A stretch of DNA of 64,000 bases from Sedimentisphaerales bacterium (lineage in GTDB: Bacteria > Planctomycetota > Phycisphaerae > Sedimentisphaerales > Anaerobacaceae), in contig JAFGLV010000139.1 of NCBI GenBank assembly GCA_016927855.1, forward strand, positions 1 through 64,000. The letters run 5' to 3'. The notes under the pieces were generated by a model. That model was given only the letters and a program-made list of their open reading frames with translations. It did not search any database and was not told the DNA's origin. This document shows positions 50,194 to 59,092 of the stretch, one piece after another. Position numbers and translations under genes: made by a program. Numbering within the stretch: the first letter of the stretch is position 1; every line of letters starts with the position of its first letter.

Positions 50194-52287
50194 CTATTGC
50201 GGCGGATGCAGCGTAACCGTAATTTCCGGCGAACTTGTGGTCGCCCCGTCATCGTCCACCGCCGTGGCCCACATCGTATACTCTCCCTCGGCGTGAATGG
50301 ACGACCAGTCGATCTCCTTCTCCCAATCGTCCGTCGGATCCCATTCGCTTGTCCTGAACGTGTGGGTGCCGCCGTCTATGTAGGCTCTCAGGGTGTAGTT
50401 GACCCGCAGAACGCTGCCATCCGGGTCGGATGCCTCGGCACGCAGAACGATCGGCTCAGGATACGCAAGCTCGGCGCCGTCTTCAGGACTGGTCAGCATG
50501 ACCGTCGGCGCGACGTTGGCCATTTTGCCGGCGTCAGCCAGCCAGTGTGAGAGCAGAATGTCCATGTCCGTCTGATCGACGAGACAGTCGCCATTGATGT
50601 CACCGGCAATCTGGTTCTCACAGACGGGCTTGCCGAAGTATGACCGGCTGGCCTCGAGCGTGCCACCGTAGGCGCCGAGGTTCACGTACCCGCCGTTGGG
50701 GAAAGGCTCGGCACCAAGGAAGCCGTTGGGATCGCCTGCATCGATAAGAGGACTGGTCGTCGCATCGAGCACCCACATCTCGGTCTCGCTGTCCCAGTGA
50801 CCTGCCTGCGACTTGAGGTGGTAGTCGCCTGCGACCCAAACGGCATTGAAATCGTCCGGCCCCAGTTCGATGCCCAGATCGTTCGGGTCGGCCCAGTATC
50901 CGGGACGCACGAAATCGGGATCGACGGCGATATTGCCTTGACCGGGGTAGCCGCCTCGAACGTCGCTGAAAGTCACCGCCAGGTCCGCAAGGGAACTGTC
51001 CAGACCCGCGAACGGTTCAGGACCGTTCCAGACAATGCACTGCGTGAATCTGGCGACGGACCACATGCCATCGATGATCCTCGACCCGCCGCGGTTGTCT
51101 GCAAACGTGCAGTTCGACACGCGCAGGACGGCACCGAAGCCGAAGACAGGGGATGACAGACTGCCCCCGATGGTATTGCCCGTGAAGACACAGTGGGATA
51201 GGCGCGTCACGGTGGAATACGTGTTGAGAAGGGCCGTGGCAGGTCCGTCAGCAACATTGCCGGTGAACGAACACCGCGTCATGGTCACGACGTTTCCGGT
51301 GGTCTCCACGATGCCCCAGCGCGAGGAATTGCCAGTGAAATCGCAGTCGATCAGCGTCACATCACCGCGCGCCTCAATGCCCACGCCGCGAGAATACCCC
51401 GTGTTCGATCTGAAGGAGCATTGACGCGCCGTCAAGGTTCCGCTGCAATCGATGCCACCCCCGTTGAAGCCGGTGTTCTCTATGAAAGAGCAACGTAGCA
51501 GATCGAGATCGGTCATTACCCGAGCTTCGATCCCCATCCCATTGTTCGCCCTGAATACACTGTCCGTCACCGCAAGGGTGCCGCTACTGCAATCGATGGC
51601 GGCACCATGTTCCGTGCCTTCGAAGAGGCAACGCCTTACGACCACATCGCAGTTGGATGTGTCGAGGGCATGGAGTCTGTTGGCAACGAAGTGGCAATCC
51701 ACGATCGTCAGGTCTCCGCCCGCCCAGCCATCGATGCCGTCACGGTTTTCCTCAAACCTGCAGTTGGACACAACCAGACTGCCTTGTCCCATCCGCACGC
51801 CCGCTACGGCGCCGCGAGCGATGGTGAAACCGTCGAGCACCACGGCCGCATCCGCGTGACTGCTCGTGACGATGCACCATGGCGCGGGCCTCTCGGGCGG
51901 CGGGCTGTCAGGGGACCCGCTCAGGATGCTGGGGTATTGCTCCACATCACGGCGGTCGGGATCGGCAGCCGTCGCCCCCGCGTAGCCCCCCTGCAAGACA
52001 ATCTCGTCGGGCAACATGAACGTGGCCTCACGAGCCGACCTTATCTCCACGCCTTCGTCCGGGCGGTAGGTGCCTTGGGCGACGCGGATTTCCGCAGGCT
52101 CGCCGGCTTCCGAGACCGCCGCCAGGGCATCCTGGAGCATCACGTAGGCATTCGACCAGGATGAACCGTCGTTGGCTCCGCCGGCGGCTCCATCTACATA
52201 GATGACCCACTCGGCGGCGTGCGCTCCTGTGGCCACACACGCCCAGAATATGAACCCAATTATCAGGCTGACACGTTCGCTCCGCAT
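50194..52287 (-). CDS. Exported beta-helix protein with dockerin-like repeat and Ig-like end (family member 3)
   Basis: The 697-residue paralogue of the protein at 43817-45898 has the same order of parts: signal peptide (VSLIIGFIFWACVATGAHA), a VIYVDGAAGGANDGSSWS opening, and a beta-helix with repeats like CRFEEN, CHFVAN, CSFIEN, CSFRSN and CDFTGN. A GDPNGFLGAEPFPNGGYVN linker, one dockerin-like EF-hand (DINGDCLVDQTDMDILL), and an Ig-like domain ending PEITVTLHPPQ complete it. The ATG at 52287 follows AGGAGGAAGAGCC; the frame is open for 27 more codons upstream. A leader-only copy lies just beyond its 3' end (49968-50051). The ligand of the helix is unknown. Confidence 0.85.
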   Translation of the reverse strand: MRSERVSLIIGFIFWACVATGAHAAEWVIYVDGAAGGANDGSSWSNAYVMLQDALAAVSEAGEPAEIRVAQGTYRPDEGVEIRSAREATFMLPDEIVLQGGYAGATAADPDRRDVEQYPSILSGSPDSPPPERPAPWCIVTSSHADAAVVLDGFTIARGAVAGVRMGQGSLVVSNCRFEENRDGIDGWAGGDLTIVDCHFVANRLHALDTSNCDVVVRRCLFEGTEHGAAIDCSSGTLAVTDSVFRANNGMGIEARVMTDLDLLRCSFIENTGFNGGGIDCSGTLTARQCSFRSNTGYSRGVGIEARGDVTLIDCDFTGNSSRWGIVETTGNVVTMTRCSFTGNVADGPATALLNTYSTVTRLSHCVFTGNTIGGSLSSPVFGFGAVLRVSNCTFADNRGGSRIIDGMWSVARFTQCIVWNGPEPFAGLDSSLADLAVTFSDVRGGYPGQGNIAVDPDFVRPGYWADPNDLGIELGPDDFNAVWVAGDYHLKSQAGHWDSETEMWVLDATTSPLIDAGDPNGFLGAEPFPNGGYVNLGAYGGTLEASRSYFGKPVCENQIAGDINGDCLVDQTDMDILLSHWLADAGKMANVAPTVMLTSPEDGAELAYPEPIVLRAEASDPDGSVLRVNYTLRAYIDGGTHTFRTSEWDPTDDWEKEIDWSSIHAEGEYTMWATAVDDDGATTSSPEITVTLHPPQ

Positions 52288-52495
52288 GGCTCTTCCTCCT
52301 AGAGAATCACCTCGCGACAGTTGAATACGATCGCACAGTCTACATCGACTGAGCTGTCCCTTCTGCACTTGTCACCATACATGTCGGGTGGTTGGCGAAC
52401 CCGACGATGTCACACCAGTAAGTCCTGCTCCGCGCTTCAACGTTACAGATATTCTTCGATTTCGCGTGCACTTCGTCTGATTGCGGCAAGGTCGG

Positions 52496-52535
52496 GTAGA
52501 GGCACGTCCCGTGCCGGCGCGCACCGGCTCCCTAC
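52496..52535. repeat. GTAG...CTAC palindromic repeat
   Basis: The 40-bp element starts GTAGAGGCACGTCCC and ends CCGGCTCCCTAC. It has the same outer ends and inner small hairpins (GGCACGTCCCGTGCC, CCGGCGCGCACCGG) as the GTAGGGG...CCCCTAC elements at 8148 and 11819, but different inner sequence. It lies in the 280-base gap 52288-52567, which otherwise holds the upstream region of the gene at 52287. Confidence 0.5.
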
Positions 52536-52567
52536 GGACTGGTGACGTGCATACTGCGGCAGCGCAA

Positions 52568-53362
52568 TCAGTCCAGATAACCCATCACGATCAAAGCGGC
52601 TTCCTGCTGGGGGTTGACCATCGCACGCAGGCCGGTGCGCTCGCGTTGGAGCTGGCTGGCGGCGCGCTGTTTGGCTTGGCGTAACGCGGCGACCTTCTGC
52701 GCGATCTGTGCCGGCGGTGCTCCCGGCGCCTGGATCAGGTTGTACAACTCTTCGCAGAGGGTCTCGGCCTGGGTAGGCTCGCCGCTGCTGCGCGTCGAGC
52801 GCGCGGAGCCGGGACCGAACGTCTCGGTCCGGCTCCAGCTTTGGCCGGGTCCGCTCGAGCCGCCGAAGGTGGTGAAACCGCCGGAGAAGCCGCCGCCGAA
52901 GTTGCTGCCACCCGTGACAACGTTCGCGCTGCTACCATACGAGCCGGGCTCGATCGAGGCGTTGACCTCGTTCTTGAGTCGCTCGATTCGGTCGATTCTC
53001 GGCTTGATTCGCGCCCATTGCTGGTCGTTGACACCGAGATTCTGGCGGATCGCGTTGTTCTTGCTCTCTTCCGCCAGACGCTGCATGTCCTGGAACTGGC
53101 TCTGCATGTCGAAGAACCGGCCCTGCATTTCCTGCATGCGCTGCTGCATGTCGGCCGGCCCGAACATCGGACCGGACCCGCTCATGCCACGACCGAAGCG
53201 CATAGGCCGGTTCCGCCTGGGCGCCGGCGCCGTGGTCCAGTCCTCCTGCTGCCATTCGTCGCCGGGACCCGGTGGCGTGGCATCCTGCGCCAGTGTCTGT
53301 GCTACCACGAAAGCGAGCACCGTCAGTGCCATCGCCATACAACTTCCGTTCATGCGTTTCAT
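52568..53362 (-). CDS. Exported Met/Gln-rich protein of unknown function in a sigma operon
   Basis: The 264-residue protein has a signal peptide (MAMALTVLAFVVAQTLAQ), then a Met/Gln-rich helical stretch (about 70-100, MQQRMQEMQGRFFDMQSQFQDM), a Gly/Ser/Phe-rich linker (NFGGGFSGGFTTFGGSSG), and a C-terminal helix pair (EELYNLIQA... IAQKVAALRQAKQRAASQLQRE) ending NPQQEAALIVMGYLD. The ends resemble the Spy/CpxP-like periplasmic proteins that often follow ECF sigma genes in Planctomycetota, but the LTxxQ motif is not clear. It is the last gene of a minus-strand run 56381 to 52568 with the sigma and anti-sigma genes at its head. Confidence 0.6.
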   Translation of the reverse strand: MKRMNGSCMAMALTVLAFVVAQTLAQDATPPGPGDEWQQEDWTTAPAPRRNRPMRFGRGMSGSGPMFGPADMQQRMQEMQGRFFDMQSQFQDMQRLAEESKNNAIRQNLGVNDQQWARIKPRIDRIERLKNEVNASIEPGSYGSSANVVTGGSNFGGGFSGGFTTFGGSSGPGQSWSRTETFGPGSARSTRSSGEPTQAETLCEELYNLIQAPGAPPAQIAQKVAALRQAKQRAASQLQRERTGLRAMVNPQQEAALIVMGYLD

Positions 53363-53387
53363 CGTCGGTCTCCCTCAGAAGAAGTTC

Positions 53388-54998
53388 TCAGTAACTGAAC
53401 GTCTTGACCTTGGCGTTGAATTGCTCGAAGTCGAGATCGCCGCGGGCGAAGGCGTCGATGTCCGCCTTTCCGGCCTGGATGGTCAGAACCGTGGGTGCGG
53501 GCGCGGCGCCGGACACGCGCCGGCCGCCCACAGACCCACCGACACGGCCGTAGGAGCTCGAGTCCGAGTAGAATGTCGTCCCGCCGGAACTGGAATAGCC
53601 TCCGCCGGCGCTGTAGCCGCCTCCGGTAACGAAGCCTCCGCCGTAGGGTCCGCTCCCATAGGGCCCGCCGGACATGCGTCCGAACGCACTGGCGGGATCC
53701 TGCATCTGCCCGACGATCGTCAGAATCACGGACTCATCCGATCCCAAATGGCGGATGTTCGCAGCGTGCTTGAGCGTCTTGATCATGTCGTCGGTGAACT
53801 GCTCGAAGCTGGCCGGGTCCGCCTGGGTCGGCACGGCACTGCCGCCATACGGGCCGCTGCGCGGTGCGTACAACCGCCGTTGGGCCCTCTGCCAGACCGG
53901 ATCGACCCGCTGCTTGGGCTCGTTGGCATCGATAGACCGGGATGTCGCGCCCGGCGACAACGGGAAGCTCACCTCCAGCACGAACACCGCGCCATAGCCC
54001 TGCAGGTAAAGCGCTTCGGGCTGCCGACCGCCTGACCCGAAGAAGTCGCCGAAGTCGTAGAGCACACCCAGAATCGTGCGTGGCTCGCTGATCTTCTCGC
54101 GCAGGATTTGCAGCATGATCTGCATGTCCTCTCTCGTCTGGGCGAAAGCGGTCACGTCGACCTGCTGCGTGGGGACCACCAGGATATCGGCCGCGGCCCC
54201 CAGACCCTGCGAGCCGGGAGCTCGAATGCTGGCGACAACGTAATTCTGGTTGTCCTGATCGGCCGTGACCTTAGCGTACTGACGAGACGCCGGCTCGAAC
54301 GCGCAACCCTCTCGCTTCGGAGCAACCGTCCCCGTCCAACCGTACGGAACTGCCGCGACGTAGCGACCCTCCGCGTCGGTTATCGTATTGTTCGGCAGTC
54401 CCTCCATCACCACGCCGGGCCAACTCACGGTGCCGGAGATCCTGAAGGTGACAACCTCGGCGCTGTAATTTTGCCCGGTCAGATCATGTGTGACCTGGCT
54501 ATACTGTATCGCCGGCGGTGTGAAGGTAAACCCTTCCTTGACCGGTGTGACGGTGCCCGACCAGCCGTACGGCATGTTGCGGCGGTAAGTGCCGTCCGGA
54601 CCGGTCACGCAATCCGGCAGTCCCTTCATGAGCACCCCTGATGCACCGACATTGCCGGCGATGCTGTAAGTCAAGAGTGTCACTGAATAGTCCTCGTTTC
54701 GAAGATCCTGCCGGACGGAGCGATAGCTCCGCGAGGGCGGCTCGAATCGGTATCCTGCCCTCGTTGGCGCGACGTTGCCGGTCCAACCAGACTGCACTTC
54801 CACCTGGTAGGCGCCGTTCTCGTCCGTCACAGGGTTTTCAGGCAGCCCCTTCATTGTCACGCCAGGCAAGCCCACGCTTCCGGAGATCGTGACGGTACTC
54901 CCGGCGTCGTCTTGGCCGGCCTGCCCGACGGCGCCGAGGCTCAGAAGCAACAGGCCAAGGATGGTTGAGACGGCAACGGCTCGTTTGTCGCGTGTCAT
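53388..54998 (-). CDS. Exported protein with three tandem beta-sandwich repeats
   Basis: The 536-residue protein has a signal peptide (AVSTILGLLLLSLGAVGQA) and then three repeats of about 74 residues (34-108, 109-183, 184-257). Each follows the pattern '(I)SG.V...GV.MKGLP...V(T)D..G.Y', then 'GW(T/S)GTV.P...G..F.PP.R.Y..V..D...QNY'. These are carboxypeptidase-regulatory-like or peptidase-associated beta modules. The second half (260-536) contains a Gly/Tyr/Ser-rich stretch (GPYGSGPYGGGFVTGGGYSA) and no motif I know. It lies between the anti-sigma gene and the Met/Gln-rich protein gene; the gap to the anti-sigma gene holds repeats, so it may have its own promoter. Confidence 0.7.
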   Translation of the reverse strand: MTRDKRAVAVSTILGLLLLSLGAVGQAGQDDAGSTVTISGSVGLPGVTMKGLPENPVTDENGAYQVEVQSGWTGNVAPTRAGYRFEPPSRSYRSVRQDLRNEDYSVTLLTYSIAGNVGASGVLMKGLPDCVTGPDGTYRRNMPYGWSGTVTPVKEGFTFTPPAIQYSQVTHDLTGQNYSAEVVTFRISGTVSWPGVVMEGLPNNTITDAEGRYVAAVPYGWTGTVAPKREGCAFEPASRQYAKVTADQDNQNYVVASIRAPGSQGLGAAADILVVPTQQVDVTAFAQTREDMQIMLQILREKISEPRTILGVLYDFGDFFGSGGRQPEALYLQGYGAVFVLEVSFPLSPGATSRSIDANEPKQRVDPVWQRAQRRLYAPRSGPYGGSAVPTQADPASFEQFTDDMIKTLKHAANIRHLGSDESVILTIVGQMQDPASAFGRMSGGPYGSGPYGGGFVTGGGYSAGGGYSSSGGTTFYSDSSSYGRVGGSVGGRRVSGAAPAPTVLTIQAGKADIDAFARGDLDFEQFNAKVKTFSY

Positions 54999-55040
54999 GA
55001 TGTCACCCCTTCACAGGCCTCTAAGGCATTTGTTCTTTCG

Positions 55041-55124
55041 TACGGTGTGCCTTGCACACCTTCTCGCCGAAACGGTGGGCATGGCCCACCCTACTTGTCT
55101 ATCCCCTTACGGGCACACTACGAA
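55041..55124. repeat. Composite repeat: two perfect hairpins plus GNRA-hairpin element
   Basis: GGTGTGC-CTT-GCACACC (55044-55060) and GGTGGGC-ATG-GCCCACC (55074-55090) are perfect 7-bp hairpins. The first also occurs as GGTGTGC-CAT-GCACACC at 41874-41890. On the minus strand GTTCGTAGTG precedes the hairpin TGCCC-GTAA-GGGGA (55115-55102), the third copy of the GNRA element seen at 32492 and 38498. It lies 20 bases after the stop of the anti-sigma gene. Confidence 0.7.
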
Positions 55125-55143
55125 CGGCGGAACTCCGAACGGG

Positions 55144-55860
55144 TCAATTCTGCAGCGCCTGCGGCGTTTCCTCCGTCCAGGCGGCCAGACGCAGCAGGCC
55201 GATGCCGGTCTGGGTCTTGATCTGGTCCAGCGCTTTGGCAACCTGGCGGCGGTCGGTCAGACGGCCCGCCTCAATGAGCTGCACGACCTCGGTGAACCGC
55301 CGGTCCACCAGCGTCTGCGTACCCGACAGTAGTTCGTTCGCGAAGACACGCAGGTCCCGGTGCGTCTGCTCGGTGATGTCGGTCACCATTTGCGTATGGC
55401 TCGCCTCCAGACGCTGGTCCACCTGCGCAAGCACACTCTCCAGCACCGCCGGCTTGAGCGATGCCAGGACCGACGCCTGCACGTCCGCGCGCAACTGCTC
55501 CGCGTCCACCGCTCGCGGCGTGGTGAAGCGTCCGATGACGATGCCGGCGCCGAGGATCAGCACCGCCGCGACCGCTGTCCGAACCAGCCTGCCCAGCAGT
55601 GGCACGATGCGGGGCACGCGCACCGGCGCAACGTCACCCAACGCTTCTATCGCCTTCTCGCAGCGTGCGGCCATGTCGGCCTCGACCCGGGCGCCGCAAG
55701 CGATCAGGGCTTTGCTGTGGTCTTCCAACTGGCGGAGGTACTCTGCGCAGCCGGCGCAGCCGGCAAGGTGGCTCCTCAGCGCCTGCGTCTGTTCTTCGCT
55801 CAGAACGCCGAGCACGTGATCGGCGATCGCATTTTGCATATTCGTACACGCCTGGTTCAT
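55144..55860 (-). CDS. Zinc-finger anti-sigma factor
   Basis: The 238-residue protein is a classic ZAS-type anti-sigma factor. The N-terminal cytoplasmic domain carries HLAGCAGC (the H-x3-C-x2-C zinc motif), followed by one membrane segment (about 92-112, TAVAAVLILGAGIVIG). The helical periplasmic part has a long coiled stretch (QLRADVQASVLASLKPAVLE... LTDRRQVAKALDQIKTQTG). It should hold the sigma factor encoded just upstream until a signal arrives. The start overlaps the sigma stop by four bases (55857-55860). It is the only anti-sigma factor with the zinc motif in this window. Confidence 0.9.
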   Translation of the reverse strand: MNQACTNMQNAIADHVLGVLSEEQTQALRSHLAGCAGCAEYLRQLEDHSKALIACGARVEADMAARCEKAIEALGDVAPVRVPRIVPLLGRLVRTAVAAVLILGAGIVIGRFTTPRAVDAEQLRADVQASVLASLKPAVLESVLAQVDQRLEASHTQMVTDITEQTHRDLRVFANELLSGTQTLVDRRFTEVVQLIEAGRLTDRRQVAKALDQIKTQTGIGLLRLAAWTEETPQALQN

Positions 55861-56381
55861 GGTGTCTCTCCTTGCGCGGTCAGGATATCATGAAGTTCCC
55901 TCAGGGCCATTCGTAGCTTCAGGTAGACCCCTGAGGTGGATATATCAAGCGTCTGGGCCACCGACTTGACGCTGCGACCGTCGAAGTAGTACATCACCAG
56001 CGGCAGGCGCAGGTCGCGCGGCAATCGCGCCACGGCCCGGTGCAAATCGTCGGCAGCGGTGCTCTCGGCCAGCGGCTCGTCGCGCCTTTGACCCACCAGG
56101 CGCTCGGCAGCCGCGCGCCGGCGCAGGCAATTGATGCTCAGGTTCCGCGCGATCTTAACGATCCAATGGCCGAACTGATCGGGGTCACGCAACTGTCGAA
56201 TTCTCTCAAGCCCTTTGACCATAGTATCTTGCGCCACATCTTCCGCATCGTGCACGTTGCCGACGACGCCGAGACAGACGAGAAAGACCTGGCTGTAGTA
56301 CCTCCTGACCAGCACGGCGTACGCCGACCGCTGTCCCTGGCAGACCGCTTCGACCAAGTCTATGTCGCTACGTTGCTCCAA
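55857..56381 (-). CDS. ECF-type RNA polymerase sigma factor (module 7)
   Basis: The 174-residue sigma factor has region 2 (YAVLVRRYYSQVFLVCLGVVG... AEDVAQDTMVKGLERIRQL, FGHWIVKIARNLSINCLRRR) and region 4 (LPRDLRLPLVMYYFDGRSVKSVAQTLDISTSGVYLKLRMALREL has the turn DISTSGVYLKL). It is followed by its zinc-finger anti-sigma factor, and probably by the two exported proteins at 53388 and 52568 as target or sensor genes. The ATG at 56381 has no clear ribosome site. A 298-base gap with a hairpin separates it from purC. Confidence 0.93.
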   Translation of the reverse strand: MEQRSDIDLVEAVCQGQRSAYAVLVRRYYSQVFLVCLGVVGNVHDAEDVAQDTMVKGLERIRQLRDPDQFGHWIVKIARNLSINCLRRRAAAERLVGQRRDEPLAESTAADDLHRAVARLPRDLRLPLVMYYFDGRSVKSVAQTLDISTSGVYLKLRMALRELHDILTAQGETP

Positions 56382-56539
56382 ACGCCAACTCCGCCATTTG
56401 GTTCTACCCTAAAGACACACTCCGACCGGACAAATTACAGCAAATGGCAGAATCTCCGCAACCATCGAGGTGCGCCGGGCGATGCGCCCGGATGTAGCTG
56501 GTTCGCGTCCACGCTGTTGTTCTGGGCGCCGACAGCGAG

Positions 56540-56565
56540 CAGGCCGACCCACAGGGGTCGGCCTG
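56540..56565 (-). terminator. Hairpin downstream of purC
   Basis: The perfect 10-bp arms CAGGCCGACC (56540-56549) and GGTCGGCCTG (56556-56565) have a six-base loop. It is in the 298-base gap between purC and the sigma gene, about 115 bases past the purC stop on the minus strand. No T-run follows. Confidence 0.55.
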
Positions 56566-56679
56566 ATCTGTCCGCATCGAGATTCCAGGATCCTTCGACT
56601 GCCGTGACGCCGCGACTACCTTGGAGGGCTGAGGGTGTAGTCGGCGGGAGTGTTGGGCTCAAGCAGGTTGGGATCAATC

Positions 56680-57585
56680 TCATCGTGCCAGCGTCTTCCA
56701 GGTGAAGGGCTTGCCGGTCAGGCGCTCGTAGGCGTCGATGTATTTGGCGCTGGTCTTCTCGACGATCTCCGGCGGGAGCGTCACGCCGGGACCGGACTTG
56801 TTGAATTTGATTTCTTCGAGGTAGTTGCGGACGAACTGCTTGTCGAAGCTCTCCTGGTCCCGCCCGGCTTCGTACTTGGCGGCAGGCCAGAACCGCGACG
56901 AATCAGGCGTGAGCACCTCGTCGATCAGGATGATCTTGCCGTCGGTCAAACCCCACTCGAACTTCGTATCCGCCAGGATCAGCCCTTTCTGCTCGGCATA
57001 CTCGCCGGCTTTCTGGAAGATTTCGATGCTCCGGTCGCGCACGTACTCTGCCTTATCCTGTCCGACGATTTCAGCGGCCTTCTCGAAGCTGATGTTCTCG
57101 TCGTGCATGCCGCGCTCGGCCTTGGTGGCTGGCGTGAAGATCGGCTGGGGCAGCTTCTGACACTGCTTGAGGCCCGCCGGCAGTTTGACGCCGCAGACTG
57201 TCCCGTCGGCCTGGTACTCCTTCCAACCCGAGCCGGCCAGGTAGCCGCGTACGACGCACTCGATAGGGAGGACCTCGACCTTCTTGACCATCATGCTGCG
57301 ACCGTCGAGCTGGTCGGGATGCTCGCGGAAGGGCCTGGGGAAGTCGGCCACCTGGTCGCTGAGCAGGTGGTGCTCGACGACGCCGGCGAGGTAATCGAAC
57401 CAGAACTTCGAGATCTGGGTCAGCACGACGCCCTTGTACGGGATGCCGTTGGTCATGACGACGTCGAAGGCACTGATCCGATCGGTCGCGACGATCAGTA
57501 GCTTGTCGCCCAAATCGTATACGTCGCGGACCTTGCCCTGCATCGGCTTGGCACCGGGTATCTTCGTCTGGAGGATGGTCTTCAT
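56680..57585 (-). CDS. purC: Phosphoribosylaminoimidazole-succinocarboxamide synthase
   Basis: This is SAICAR synthetase, which joins CAIR and aspartate with ATP in purine synthesis. The 301-residue protein is of the longer bacterial/yeast type. The signatures are clear: GKVRDVYDLGDKLLIVATDRISAFDVV, then 'PIECVVRGYLAGSGWKEY', 'LADTKFEWG' and 'LIDEVLTPDSSRFWP'. The start is ATG 57585. It stands alone on the minus strand; the neighbours are unrelated. All active-site motifs are intact, so it should work normally. Confidence 0.97.
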   Translation of the reverse strand: MKTILQTKIPGAKPMQGKVRDVYDLGDKLLIVATDRISAFDVVMTNGIPYKGVVLTQISKFWFDYLAGVVEHHLLSDQVADFPRPFREHPDQLDGRSMMVKKVEVLPIECVVRGYLAGSGWKEYQADGTVCGVKLPAGLKQCQKLPQPIFTPATKAERGMHDENISFEKAAEIVGQDKAEYVRDRSIEIFQKAGEYAEQKGLILADTKFEWGLTDGKIILIDEVLTPDSSRFWPAAKYEAGRDQESFDKQFVRNYLEEIKFNKSGPGVTLPPEIVEKTSAKYIDAYERLTGKPFTWKTLAR

Positions 57586-57710
57586 AGCGATTCCTTTCGA
57601 TAGCCGGTCAGTAAGGGCCGTATCCTAAGCCCAATGCCCTTGCTCGTCAATGCCAATGCCTCGCGATTAGCCTGTCCGTCCGCCAGCGGTTTCTTCTGAG
57701 GCATCCCACC

Positions 57711-58784
57711 TCACTCACCGACGTCTGGGGTGCCAGTCGTGATCTCGAATTCGATTTCCGCTGTCCGCCCGGCACCATGAAGCGCGCCAAATACCCCTCC
57801 GCCAATCTGATAGAGACCCTCACCAAGCCACGTATCCAGAGAATCTACGCGCTCACCCGGCCGGCGGCTGTCAGCATCCGGGACACTGAGGACTTGAGCT
57901 CGAAGCTGCCTTAGGTCCGCATCGAGAAGTACGATCACCTTGCCCGGATCGACGAACGTCTTGCTTTCGTTCATCAGTTCTTCAACGATACCGGCCCCAG
58001 ACCATGAACTCGCTTCTCTGCCAGCCTCGTCACGGACCCAGATCCCTGGAGGCATTCCTGTGTTTCGATGAAGCGGCTTGATATTGTCCACCAACAAGGT
58101 CGCTGGACCGAGGTTGGCCACTTTGAGTTGAACGTGAATGGGTTTGTCGGTTGTGAACTCGGTCTTGTCGATTTCGAGCACGAGCTGCAGGCCACGATTG
58201 CCCAGTGGCGCGACCGACGTCCTGGCGGGGTCGATGCGTTGCGCGTCCCAGTCTTCCTGCGTGACGATGTTGTAGTTGGCCTCGAGGATCTTCTGCAACG
58301 TGGCCACCAGAGTATCTCGTCCGCGAACAATCCATAGGCTGGACTCGACCCCGGCGTTAAGGGCAAGCCGGATCCCACTCTCGGGCTCGCGAGTCCAGCC
58401 GCCTGTAACGGTTCGCTCCCACTCGTACAGCGGGATTCTGCGAGTCTCCGAAACGTCCTCAAAGGCCAACTCGCCGACGACGCGCGCATCCGACGGGATG
58501 CGGTCCTCACTGACATTGGCAAGCCCCGCTCGCTTGACAAGCCTCTCGTAGACTCCCGTCCGCAGGCAACCAGCAAAGGCCAATCGAGTGTGGTTTCCGT
58601 CAAGGAGCCTACACCAATACCTGACCTGGCCTTCTTCACAATCGCCAGTAGATACACTCCCCACCGGAGACAATGCTCTTCGAGGGTGCAGGCCGCATCC
58701 GGTGAGCATGGTCGCAAACACAAGGACCAGGCATACCCAAAACGATTTCTCTCCGATTTCACTATCTAATCGCATCTTCGCCAT
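57711..58784 (-). CDS. Lipoprotein of unknown function
   Basis: The 357-residue protein has a lipoprotein signal (VCLVLVFATMLTGC, Cys 30). A mixed region (about 40-190) follows, and then a beta-sandwich-like part at about 200-350 (LQLVLEIDKTEFTTDKPIHVQLKVANLGPATLLVDN pattern), which resembles the intracellular-proteinase-inhibitor or CARDB-like Ig fold. GGGAGA stands seven bases before the ATG at 58784; 22 further codons are open upstream. It is the last of three minus-strand genes (59093, 58866, 57711) that may form an operon. Function unknown. Confidence 0.6.
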   Translation of the reverse strand: MAKMRLDSEIGEKSFWVCLVLVFATMLTGCGLHPRRALSPVGSVSTGDCEEGQVRYWCRLLDGNHTRLAFAGCLRTGVYERLVKRAGLANVSEDRIPSDARVVGELAFEDVSETRRIPLYEWERTVTGGWTREPESGIRLALNAGVESSLWIVRGRDTLVATLQKILEANYNIVTQEDWDAQRIDPARTSVAPLGNRGLQLVLEIDKTEFTTDKPIHVQLKVANLGPATLLVDNIKPLHRNTGMPPGIWVRDEAGREASSWSGAGIVEELMNESKTFVDPGKVIVLLDADLRQLRAQVLSVPDADSRRPGERVDSLDTWLGEGLYQIGGGVFGALHGAGRTAEIEFEITTGTPDVGE

Positions 58785-58865
58785 CTGTCTTCTCCCATTG
58801 CACGTTCTCGACTTCGCGGAACAAGCCATCACGACACGGCATAGCCTCACAGCCGCAACAACCCG

Positions 58866-59066
58866 TCAAGCGGTCTGGCTGTGGGTGTCGAGCCATTGGA
58901 GGAAACGCAGCGACGGCTCCGGCTCGAGTGTCACGCGGCAGTCCGGACCGGCCAGGTCACCGCCTCCGACGGCGAAGTGCACGATCAGCCTCCTACGCTT
59001 CGGTTGGACGTAGGTCATGCGGTCCACATTGATATACGTCTGCTCGTCCACTTTGACAATCGTCAT
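58866..59066 (-). CDS. Small protein of unknown function
   Basis: The 66-residue protein reads MTIVKVDEQTYINVDRMTYV, then QPKRRRLIVHFAVGG and a final helix LRFLQWLDTHS. It looks like a small beta sheet with a C-terminal helix, similar to short conserved hypotheticals in which a residue stretch of 'inldkItyI...g..v.vhf' repeats (a FlbD-like or LytTR-like pattern). GGAGA stands seven bases before the ATG at 59066. It lies 26 bases after the HAF protein gene and 81 bases before the lipoprotein gene. The frame is open further upstream, but without family-like sequence. Confidence 0.6.
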   Translation of the reverse strand: MTIVKVDEQTYINVDRMTYVQPKRRRLIVHFAVGGGDLAGPDCRVTLEPEPSLRFLQWLDTHSQTA

Positions 59067-59092
59067 AGAATCTCTCCGTCGGCTGTCAGGAA

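Noticed and set aside
52432-52545. Minus-strand reading VPLPDLAAIRRSAREIEEYL ending in a stop
   Set aside because: It looks protein-like but has no start or ribosome site and runs into the GTAG...CTAC repeat; too short to support.
56620-56679. Minus-strand reading DPNLLEPNTPADYTLSPPR after purC
   Set aside because: It resembles the linker of beta-helix proteins, but only about 20 codons are readable and there is no further similarity; it could be chance.
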